A DNA stretch of 5,466 bases from Candidatus Binataceae bacterium (GTDB lineage Bacteria > Desulfobacterota > Binatia > Binatales > Binataceae): the NCBI GenBank assembly GCA_030042765.1, contig JASHZA010000238.1, positions 1 to 5,466 of the forward strand, read 5' to 3'. The notes below the pieces were generated by a model that was not told the origin of the DNA, did not search any database, and was given only the letters and a program-made list of their open reading frames with translations. Position numbers and translations under genes: made by a program. How positions within the stretch are numbered: the stretch's first letter is position 1; each line of letters starts with the position of its first letter. Shown piece after piece: positions 1 to 5,267 of the stretch.

Positions 1-637
1 CGAACGGCGTAACATCGGCGGGTGACGAAAGTCCGTTGTCCTTCGCAATCTCCTGCCAGTTGTCCTCGCTGCCGGTTACCCGCTTGGAGAGTGTCTTGAG
101 GTCCTCATTAGGCAGGAGGGTGAAGTTGACGCCACCCGTTGAGGGTAATCGCGAAGGCGGCGGGAACTTCGCCGCCAGCTCATCGATTTCCTTGAACAGA
201 TCGAAGCGGGTGCTCGCCTTGTAGCTCGCGAGCGACTCGTCCGGAATGCTTTCGGTGCGAACGTTGACGATGATTTTGCTCTTATGGCTGTCTTCGGGGG
301 TGACTTCGATTTCATAGCGGTAACGCGGTTCCTGGGGCAGGATCATGTGAAAAAATCCTGTGGTCGTGTTGGCATCGGCGTCGCGCCAGAGCGTAATAAT
401 CGAATTGTCGGGCTGGCGTTCGAACAAAATACCGTCGCCGCGCAACGCGTCCTCGGTGAGCTGAAGGGCGTCGGACGGCGGATAGTTTACGGTGTGTTCC
501 TCGCCGAGCGCGGTGTCTGCAGCGCTGTAATGCTCGCTGTAGCCCTTGTACCCGACGTAGCATCCGGCCACCGTCGAGCCAACGCACACCGTTGCGGCGA
601 ACAGCCATCTGAGCACAGTCTTGCGCGACAACACCAT
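1..637 (-). CDS. Predicted lipoprotein with C-terminal LysM-like domain (3' end beyond the window)
   Basis: Seen: reading leftward from an ATG at 637-635, the frame stays open for 212 codons to the window edge, so only the N-terminal part is present. The protein starts with basic residues (SRK, R10), a hydrophobic stretch (about residues 9-24) and VAGC ending at Cys26, which fits a lipobox and signal peptidase II cleavage. Residues 27-160 are soluble, mixed charged and beta-prone, and match no family I recognise. Residues about 170-212 (FTLLPNEDLKTLSKRVTGSE, then NWQEIAKDNGLSSPADV) follow the LysM pattern: a strand, a 'gDtLsxIa'-like helix, 'W..Ia..N' and a closing 'ADVTP'. LysM domains usually bind peptidoglycan or other N-acetylglucosamine polymers. 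Inference: an envelope lipoprotein anchored in a membrane and contacting the cell wall. ATG, GTG and TTG follow one another as the first three codons and there is no clear Shine-Dalgarno sequence, so the exact start is uncertain by a codon or two. It is divergent from the flavoprotein gene. Confidence 0.78.
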   Translation of the reverse strand, partial: MVLSRKTVLRWLFAATVCVGSTVAGCYVGYKGYSEHYSAADTALGEEHTVNYPPSDALQLTEDALRGDGILFERQPDNSIITLWRDADANTTTGFFHMILPQEPRYRYEIEVTPEDSHKSKIIVNVRTESIPDESLASYKASTRFDLFKEIDELAAKFPPPSRLPSTGGVNFTLLPNEDLKTLSKRVTGSEDNWQEIAKDNGLSSPADVTPF

Positions 638-703
638 TGCGCGATCAGGAAAACATGCGACTGCGGCGGGCGCAAGCCGCGAGTTCGCACTCGCAGTCTC
701 AAT

Positions 704-715
704 CTTCGTTCGAAG
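704..715. repeat. Short inverted repeat CTTCG-TT-CGAAG
   Basis: Two perfect 5-bp arms surround a 2-bp centre, giving a compact dyad about 67 bp upstream of the lipoprotein start and 156 bp upstream of the flavoprotein start. Its position in a divergent intergenic region would suit a transcription factor operator. There is no second copy in the region, and an element this short could be chance. Confidence 0.25.
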
Positions 716-830
716 CCGAAGCACGCGGGATGGTTGTGCCGGAATACCCCCGTGAGAATAGGCGCCTGCGGCCGCTTGCCACGGGTCAAAGGGCACGGCA
801 GTATGCGTGGACCGGGAAAACAAACTCCCG

Positions 831-849
831 GCGCCGGACCTTCCGGCGC
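831..849 (+). promoter_or_regulatory. Perfect 8-bp GC-rich hairpin just upstream of the flavoprotein start
   Basis: GCGCCGGA at 831-838 is the exact reverse complement of TCCGGCGC at 842-849, with a 3-nt loop (CCT). The end of the hairpin lies 22 nt before the ATG at 872, so in the mRNA it would sit in the 5' leader next to the ribosome landing area. No T-run follows on the plus strand (GAGCCTCGAG comes next), so it does not look like an intrinsic terminator. It could affect translation or mRNA stability, or be an operator at the DNA level. The structure is seen directly; any role is inference. Confidence 0.4.
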
Positions 850-871
850 GAGCCTCGAGCGCGTTACCATC

Positions 872-2239
872 ATGGTTGAACCCACCAATTCCAGTCCGCG
901 GCACGTAGTCGCGGTGATCGGCGCAGCGACGGCCGGGTCCGAGATCGCCAACGTTCTCTCCGAGCGCGGCGTCCTTGTCGTCGTTTTCGAACAGAATCCA
1001 CGGCCCTACGGAAAAATCGAAGATGGATTGCCGCGCTGGCACGTTAAGCAGCGCAGAGACGAGTACGAGGAGATCAACAAGCGCCTCGACCGGCCCAGCG
1101 TCGAGTACGTGCCGCTGACCCGGATGGGCCGCGACGTCGCCTTTGACGAATTGCGTGAGAAATGGGGCTTCAGCGCGGTTGTTGTGACGCTCGGGGCCTG
1201 GCGTGATCGGCCGTTTCCCGTGCCGAACGCCGACCAGTTCATCGATCGCGGTCTGATTTATCAGAACCCGCTGATCTACTGGTTCAATCACTACATGGAA
1301 AAGACCTACGACGGCCCGAGCTACGATCTGGCCCCGGGAACGATCGTTATCGGCGGCGGCCTCGCCTCGATCGACGTGGTCAAGGTGCTTCAAATCGAGA
1401 TGGCACTCAGAGGGCTGCGATCGCGCGGGATCGAGGAGGAGATGCTGCGGCTGGAGCGCGAAGGAATCGAGCCGGTGCTCAACAGTCATAAGCTGACATG
1501 GGCCGATCTTGGGATGGCGCCGTCGAAATTGTTCTACCGCCGGCGCGTGCTCGACATGCCACTGTCGGATATCGCTCCGGATGCGCCGCCGAAGCGGGCC
1601 GAGGCGATGCGCCAGGCGCGCGCGAAAATCCTCGACAAGGCGCAGCGCAAATACCTGTTCGAGTTCGAAGATCGGCGCGTACCGACCGGGCTTATCGTGG
1701 AAGGCGATCGGCTGGCCGGTCTCCAGATGAGCCGTACCGAGGTGATCGAAGGCAAAGCGCGTACGCTTCCGAACAGCCAGGAGCCGGTGCGCAGCGGGCT
1801 GACGATCAGCTCGATCGGAAGCATCCCCGAGCCCATCCCGGGAATCCCGCAGCGCGGCGAGGTTTATCAATACGTCGACGAGAAGATTGGGCTGCTTTTG
1901 GAAGGGTCCACCGCGGTTTACGCTGCCGGCAACGTCCTCACCGGCAAGGGCAATATCAAGGACTCGCTGGATAGCGGCTCGGAAATCGGCGTCCTGGTAG
2001 CCGAGCGTTACCTGGGCCTGACGGACGACGGTAGCCGCACGCCGCTCGCTGAAGCGACGCGGCAGGCCACCCACGAGGCAGCGAAGGGCATCGCGGCGAA
2101 CATCGAGAGCCGCGATCCGGTACCGCCCGCAACGGTTGCGCAGATCATGCGGCAGGTGCGCGAACGCCAGCGAGCGGTCGGCTACGAAGGCAAGTATCGG
2201 GAATGGATCGCGCGCGTTACGCCGGCCGACTTGCAGTAA
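872..2239 (+). CDS. FAD/NAD(P)-dependent oxidoreductase, adrenodoxin reductase/GltD-like fold
   Basis: This 455-residue cytosolic flavoprotein has two dinucleotide-binding folds. Residues 13-41 form the FAD Rossmann unit (VAVIGAATAGSEIA, ending in VVVFEQ with Glu40 to hold the adenosine ribose). Next come PRPYGKIEDGLP (43-54) and GRDVAFDEL (86-94), which resemble the 'PxPYGlvrxGvapDH' and 'GrDvtxxeLr' segments of adrenodoxin reductase/FprA-like enzymes. The NAD(P) fold is TIVIGGGLASIDVVKVL (157-173). ISSIGSIPEPIPGIP (312-326) and TAVYAAGNVLTGKGNI (347-362) are the closing FAD-contact region. Oddities: the first glycine motif is GAATAG instead of GxGxxG, the protein contains no cysteine, and there is a roughly 75-residue C-terminal extension. 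With no Cys it cannot carry an iron-sulfur cluster or a redox disulfide, so electrons must go from NAD(P)H through FAD to an external acceptor such as ferredoxin or a small molecule. The substrate is unknown. The ATG at 872 places the first strand at residue 12, as is usual for the fold. An in-frame ATG at 803 would add 23 Gly/Pro/Arg-containing residues and absorb the hairpin into coding sequence. The Shine-Dalgarno sequence is weak. Confidence 0.85.
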   Translation: MVEPTNSSPRHVVAVIGAATAGSEIANVLSERGVLVVVFEQNPRPYGKIEDGLPRWHVKQRRDEYEEINKRLDRPSVEYVPLTRMGRDVAFDELREKWGFSAVVVTLGAWRDRPFPVPNADQFIDRGLIYQNPLIYWFNHYMEKTYDGPSYDLAPGTIVIGGGLASIDVVKVLQIEMALRGLRSRGIEEEMLRLEREGIEPVLNSHKLTWADLGMAPSKLFYRRRVLDMPLSDIAPDAPPKRAEAMRQARAKILDKAQRKYLFEFEDRRVPTGLIVEGDRLAGLQMSRTEVIEGKARTLPNSQEPVRSGLTISSIGSIPEPIPGIPQRGEVYQYVDEKIGLLLEGSTAVYAAGNVLTGKGNIKDSLDSGSEIGVLVAERYLGLTDDGSRTPLAEATRQATHEAAKGIAANIESRDPVPPATVAQIMRQVRERQRAVGYEGKYREWIARVTPADLQ

Positions 2240-2256
2240 GCGCCAGAACGCCTGTT

Positions 2257-2285
2257 TTGCTTTGCGCCGGTTCGCACGGTAGCCT
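2257..2285 (+). promoter_or_regulatory. Weak candidate promoter upstream of glyA
   Basis: TTGCTT at 2257-2262 and TAGCCT at 2280-2285 are separated by 17 bp, the standard sigma-70 spacing, but each hexamer matches only three consensus positions. It would start transcription shortly before the glyA ribosome binding site. glyA could equally be read from the flavoprotein promoter, since the gap is only 72 bp and shows no terminator. Confidence 0.18.
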
Positions 2286-2297
2286 TTCGTTTTGGAC

Positions 2298-2302
2298 GGA
2301 GG
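2298..2302 (+). promoter_or_regulatory. Strong Shine-Dalgarno sequence deciding the glyA GTG start
   Basis: GGAGG lies 9 nt before the GTG at 2312 and sits inside a purine-rich run, GGACGGAGGA (2294-2303). No in-frame ATG is nearby, and the GTG at 2308 is out of frame. The site therefore fixes the non-ATG start of glyA. Confidence 0.75.
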
Positions 2303-2311
2303 ACTCTGTGC

Positions 2312-3556
2312 GTGGACGAACTGAAGCGAACCGACCCCGAGATCTATGAGCTGGTCAAAGACGAGGAACGGTACCAGCTCGAATCGGTCCGCCTGATTCC
2401 GTCGGAGAATTACGTCTCCAAAGCCGTACTCGAAGCCACGGGATCCGTTCTCGCCAACAAGTACTCGGAAGGCTATCCCGGCCGCCGCTATTACGAAGGT
2501 CAGCGCTACATCGACCGGATCGAGACGATTGCGGTCGAGCGCGCCAAGGCGCTGTTCGGCGCTGAACATGCGAACGTCCAGCCGTATTCGGGCGCTCCTG
2601 CGAATCTCGCAGTCTATTTCGCGCTGCTCAAGCCGGGCGAGGGCCTGATGGGGCTCGCGCTGCCGCATGGAGGCCATCTCACTCACGGATGGGACGTGAG
2701 TATTAGCGGCACTTTCTGGCGGCCCATTCGGTATGTTGTCGATCGCGAGTCGCAACGGATCGATTACGACGCGGTTCGGGCGCTCGCGCGCAAGGAACGG
2801 CCCCGCATGATCGTGACCGGCGCCACCGCCTACCCGCGGCAGTTCGACTTCAAGGCGTTCGGCGAGATCGCCAAGGAGGTGGGGGCGTACCTGCTTGCCG
2901 ACATTTCGCATATCGCCGGGCTGGTCGTCGCCGGTGCGCATCCCGACCCCGTGCCGTATGCCGACGTCGTGATGACGACCACCCACAAGACGTTGCGTGG
3001 CCCACGCGGCGCGATGATCCTGTGTCGCAAGGAACTGGCCGAGAAGATCGACAAGGCGGTCTTCCCGGGCTTGCAGGGCGGCCCGCACAATCACACGACC
3101 GCGGCGATCGCGGTGGCGCTCAAGGAAGCGGCGTCGCCGGCATTCCGCGAGTACGGCCATCAGGTGGTGCGCAACGCGAAGGCGATGGCCGCCGAACTGG
3201 TCGAGCGGGGATTCAACCTGGTTTCAGGCGGCACCGACAATCATCTGATCCTGGTCGATCTCACGAACAGGAAAGTGATCGGAAAGAAGGCCGCGCAGGC
3301 ACTCGACCGCGCCGGAATCGTATGCAACTACAACACCGTGCCCTACGACCCGCGCAAACCGTTCAGCCCCAGCGGAATCCGGCTGGGTACGCCCTCGGTC
3401 ACATCGCGAGGGATGAAGGAAGCGGAGATGCGACGGATTGCGGCGTGGATGGACGAGGTGGTCGCGCACATCGAGGACGAGGCCGCGATCGGGCGGGTCA
3501 GCGGTGAGGTGCGGGAGTTCTGCCGCGCCTTCCCGGCCCCGGGGATTACGGTCTAG
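2312..3556 (+). CDS. glyA: Serine hydroxymethyltransferase (PLP enzyme)
   Basis: This cytosolic fold-type I PLP enzyme interconverts serine plus tetrahydrofolate with glycine plus 5,10-methylene-tetrahydrofolate, the main source of one-carbon units. At 414 residues it has the usual bacterial length. Visible motifs: LIPSENYVS (28-36), NKYSEGYPGRRYYEG (49-63) with the conserved Glu53 and Tyr60/Tyr61, NVQPYSGAPAN (88-98), LPHGGHLTHG (117-126) with His119 stacking on the cofactor, ADISHIAG (196-203) with Asp197 and His200, and TTTHKTLRGPRG (222-233) with the PLP-binding Lys226. FPGLQGGPHNH (251-261) follows, then GIRLGTPSVTSRG (355-367) with Arg357 for the substrate carboxylate. All catalytic residues are present. 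It differs from the E. coli-type enzyme in reading YYEGQRYID where YYGGCEYVD is usual, and in the stretch SISGTFWRPIRYVVDRES (130-147), so it belongs to a divergent GlyA subgroup. It uses a GTG start with a strong Shine-Dalgarno sequence. It lies 72 bp behind the flavoprotein gene and converges with the MauE-like gene. Confidence 0.96.
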   Translation: MDELKRTDPEIYELVKDEERYQLESVRLIPSENYVSKAVLEATGSVLANKYSEGYPGRRYYEGQRYIDRIETIAVERAKALFGAEHANVQPYSGAPANLAVYFALLKPGEGLMGLALPHGGHLTHGWDVSISGTFWRPIRYVVDRESQRIDYDAVRALARKERPRMIVTGATAYPRQFDFKAFGEIAKEVGAYLLADISHIAGLVVAGAHPDPVPYADVVMTTTHKTLRGPRGAMILCRKELAEKIDKAVFPGLQGGPHNHTTAAIAVALKEAASPAFREYGHQVVRNAKAMAAELVERGFNLVSGGTDNHLILVDLTNRKVIGKKAAQALDRAGIVCNYNTVPYDPRKPFSPSGIRLGTPSVTSRGMKEAEMRRIAAWMDEVVAHIEDEAAIGRVSGEVREFCRAFPAPGITV

Positions 3557-3579
3557 CCGGCACTGGTTCGGGCCCGTCG
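3557..3579. other. Very short convergent junction between glyA and the minus-strand operon
   Basis: Only 23 bp separate the two convergent stop codons. The interval holds the 8-bp palindrome CGGGCCCG (3569-3576), but no stem-loop with a loop and no T-run on either strand. I therefore see no intrinsic terminator here. The two transcripts probably overlap or end by factor-dependent termination. Confidence 0.5.
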
Positions 3580-4044
3580 CTACGCGTCGGCAACTTCCGA
3601 TCGCGGTACGCTCCGCGTGCGCTGAAACGAATAGGCCGCCACGGCGGCGATCAACAAAACGGCATCACGTCCAAGATCGAACCACATCCTGGCGCGCGAG
3701 GGCTCGCTCGTCCCAAAGCATCCGCAGTCGATGGTCAGACCGCGCGCAAGCGCGGAGACGATTGCCGCAACAAAGATGCCGGAGATGATCAGGATTCCGA
3801 GCGAAGCGGGCCGCCCAAGAAATCCCGTAATCAGGAGCAAGCCCGCAAGAATTTCGAACACCGGCAGCGAAAGCGCGAACGGATTGACGAGCGTAATCGG
3901 CAAGATTTGAAACGACGCGATGTTGTCCGCAAACTGCAGCGAATCGCTTATCTTGAGCGCACCCGCGTAAACGAACGCCGCGCCCAGCGCCAGCCGCAAG
4001 GCAAGATCGAGCCAGCGTCGATTAGCGCTTGAGAGAACACGCAT
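3580..4044 (-). CDS. MauE/DoxX-family redox-associated integral membrane protein
   Basis: This 154-residue inner-membrane protein has four predicted helices: about residues 11-31 (LALRLALGAAFVYAGALKI), 55-76 (FALSLPVFEILAGLLLITGF), 81-100 (LGILIISGIFVAAIVSALA) and 123-140 (DLGRDAVLLIAAVAAYSF). A CGCFG motif (Cys107 and Cys109, in TIDCGCFG) lies between helices 3 and 4. This layout is typical of MauE/DoxX-like proteins. MauE itself is needed, with the thioredoxin-like MauD, to mature methylamine dehydrogenase; DoxX relatives sit in thiol and sulfur redox systems. Inference: this protein passes electrons or handles thiols at the membrane with the rhodanese and thioredoxin-like partners of the operon. 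The ATG at 4044 lies 4 nt after the rhodanese stop, with GGGA about 8 nt upstream, so the two are probably translationally coupled. A longer start at 4104 would overlap the rhodanese gene by 56 bp and add no recognisable sequence. Its client is unknown. Confidence 0.85.
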   Translation of the reverse strand: MRVLSSANRRWLDLALRLALGAAFVYAGALKISDSLQFADNIASFQILPITLVNPFALSLPVFEILAGLLLITGFLGRPASLGILIISGIFVAAIVSALARGLTIDCGCFGTSEPSRARMWFDLGRDAVLLIAAVAAYSFQRTRSVPRSEVADA

Positions 4045-4048
4045 CAGT

Positions 4049-4576
4049 TCATCCCTTATTCGCGGGCAGGCCAGCCGCGGTCCAGACGTCCCATCCACCC
4101 GCAAAGATTCGGACCTGATCGAAGCCGAGACTCACTAACGCCTGGGCCACCATCTTGCTGTCGTGACACGCCCCACCCGAGCAGTAGACCACGATAGGAT
4201 GGTCCTTCGCTTTTTCCAGGGTTGATCGGAGACGCAGATAATCCCGCGCGAAATGGTCGCGTGAAAGGTTCATGGCGCCGGGGACATGTCCTTGCCCATA
4301 ATAAAACGACGAACGCGCATCGAAGATCAGCGCGCTCCTGTCCTCTACGACCCGGCGAAATTGATTCAGGTCGATAGTGTCGGCGGGGAAGGACTCGAAC
4401 GGCGGTGCGGCCACGAGCTCTGCGAGCTGCGCTTGCAGCCGTTCCTGCGGCGATTGATAGACCATGGAAAGCGGCTGCGAGGAGAAATGATTGATCGCCA
4501 AGCCAACCAATACCGACAGCGCGGCGAGCCCCACAACGCCCGCCAGGTCGCGGCCAACGTTGGTGAATCTGCCCAT
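4049..4576 (-). CDS. Membrane-anchored rhodanese-like sulfurtransferase
   Basis: This 175-residue protein has one N-terminal transmembrane helix (about residues 11-29, LAGVVGLAALSVLVGLAI), a linker, and one rhodanese domain at about 65-172. Rhodanese hallmarks are LIFDARSSFYYGQGHVPGAM (83-102), the active loop VVYCSGGACHDS (129-140) with catalytic Cys132, and the closing FAGGWDVWTAAGLPA (158-172). Rhodaneses carry sulfur as a persulfide on the loop cysteine. Here the loop holds a second cysteine, Cys137, which could form a disulfide with Cys132 or accept its sulfur. With a short basic N-terminus before the helix, the domain is probably periplasmic (inference). The start at 4576 lies 16 bp after the SCO1 stop and opens directly onto the membrane anchor. 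A longer frame reaching 4666 would overlap SCO1 by 74 bp and place unrelated Pro/Ala-rich sequence before the anchor. The stop is 4 bp before the MauE-like gene. Confidence 0.88.
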   Translation of the reverse strand: MGRFTNVGRDLAGVVGLAALSVLVGLAINHFSSQPLSMVYQSPQERLQAQLAELVAAPPFESFPADTIDLNQFRRVVEDRSALIFDARSSFYYGQGHVPGAMNLSRDHFARDYLRLRSTLEKAKDHPIVVYCSGGACHDSKMVAQALVSLGFDQVRIFAGGWDVWTAAGLPANKG

Positions 4577-4592
4577 CGGCTCGCGCTCAACG

Positions 4593-5264
4593 TCAGGCGT
4601 GCCAATCGACGCCGGCACTGCCAAGCAAGCCGTGGCCGGATGCGGCCTGTTCCACATCGCCTGCAATTTTGGCCGGATTAGTTTCCGATGCCATGTACTG
4701 GATCATCTGATGCCCATCCGGTCCGACCAGGAAAAACTCGAGCACGTGATCCACCGACCCGTCGGATTCGCGCTGGCGGCGTAACTTGAAGCGCGCCATG
4801 ACCTCGTCGATCTGTTGAGGCGTCCCCGTCAGGAAAAGCCATCCTCGAGTGTCGGCCGCTGCCTGTTCCTTCGCGTAATCCGCCAGCTGCTGAACTTGAT
4901 CGTGCTCCGGATCGACTGTGACCGAAACCAGCCACACCTTGCTTCCGAGCGCAGGACCCAGCTCACTCGCGATTTTTCGCATTCGCGCCGTCAACATCAG
5001 GCAAGGGCCGGGGCAGGTCGTATAGAAAAAATCGAAGAGGACCGGTTTGCCCTTGAGCGAGGCGAGCGAGACGTTGTTGCCGTGCTGATCCGTCAGGGTG
5101 ATGTCGGGTAGACAATCGACGTCGCTAGCGGCCGTGTATCCTCCGGGTTCCTCGACGCCCTTGTTGCAGGCGGGCATTGCGGTCGTGAGCACCGCCAGCA
5201 GAATTATCGCGACACCGCCGCGGAGTAGTCGTGGCACGTGATTCTTCCTACCCAATAGAGCCAT
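4593..5264 (-). CDS. SCO1/SenC-family copper chaperone / thiol oxidoreductase, lipoprotein
   Basis: This 223-residue protein has a basic N-terminus, a hydrophobic segment (about 17-30) and MPAC with Cys33 as likely lipidation site (an imperfect lipobox). The thioredoxin-fold SCO domain covers about 52-205. It begins LPDITLTDQHGNNVSLASLK (52-71), followed by VLFDFFYTTCPGPCLML (75-91) with the CxxxC copper ligands Cys84 and Cys88, then SVTVDPEHD (114-122). The third ligand, His173, lies in VDHVLEFFLVGPDG (171-184). The 89-residue spacing from first Cys to His matches the family, in which Cys-Cys-His binds copper for assembly of the CuA centre of cytochrome c oxidase; some members instead act as thiol reductants. 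All three ligands are intact, so copper binding is expected. No oxidase gene is visible here, so the client is not shown. The start lies 3 bp after the stop of the thioredoxin-like gene, implying co-translation. Confidence 0.92.
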   Translation of the reverse strand: MALLGRKNHVPRLLRGGVAIILLAVLTTAMPACNKGVEEPGGYTAASDVDCLPDITLTDQHGNNVSLASLKGKPVLFDFFYTTCPGPCLMLTARMRKIASELGPALGSKVWLVSVTVDPEHDQVQQLADYAKEQAAADTRGWLFLTGTPQQIDEVMARFKLRRQRESDGSVDHVLEFFLVGPDGHQMIQYMASETNPAKIAGDVEQAASGHGLLGSAGVDWHA

Positions 5265-5267
5265 GGT

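Larger units (their letters stand above)
638..871. other. Divergent intergenic region between the lipoprotein and flavoprotein genes
   Basis: This 234-bp stretch has no supportable gene and must hold the promoters for both divergent genes. I see no convincing sigma-70 -35/-10 pair on either strand. It contains several short inverted repeats: GCGGC at 663-667 with GCCGC at 676-680, GCGAG at 679-683 with CTCGC at 690-694, CTTCG at 704-708 with CGAAG at 711-715, and the stronger hairpin at 831-849. In such GC-rich DNA, 5-bp repeats can arise by chance. The plus-strand flavoprotein frame stays open through this region, but its translation there is rich in Arg, Gly and Pro and unlike the family. 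Confidence 0.6.

Noticed and set aside
663..694. Nested 5-bp stem-loops as a structured RNA or terminator
   Set aside because: The stems are only 5 bp in GC-rich DNA, mutually exclusive at 679-680, and not followed by a T-run.
734..761. TTGTGC ... GAATAG as a sigma-70 promoter for the flavoprotein
   Set aside because: The spacing is 16 bp but the -10 match is poor; similar matches are expected by chance in this region.
284..871. N-terminal extension of the flavoprotein frame from 284
   Set aside because: It lies antisense to the well-supported lipoprotein gene, its translation matches nothing in the flavoprotein family, and the first Rossmann strand begins just after the ATG at 872.
803..871. 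Alternative ATG start for the flavoprotein at 803
   Set aside because: It adds 23 residues rich in Gly, Pro and Arg, has no better ribosome binding site, and forces the hairpin into coding sequence; it remains possible but is less likely.
3022..3507. Additional open frame inside glyA
   Set aside because: It is a shadow of the high-GC glyA gene in another frame; its translation is low complexity (Arg/Gly/Gln) with no domain signal.
4045..4104. Longer MauE-like start at 4104
   Set aside because: It overlaps the rhodanese end, whereas the ATG at 4044 has a Shine-Dalgarno sequence and starts just before the first helix.
4577..4666. Longer rhodanese start at 4666
   Set aside because: It would overlap the SCO1 gene by 74 bp and put unrelated residues in front of the membrane anchor.
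4286..5111. Plus-strand open frames opposite the rhodanese and SCO1 genes
   Set aside because: They are antisense shadows of genes with intact catalytic motifs and have no recognisable domains or ribosome binding sites.
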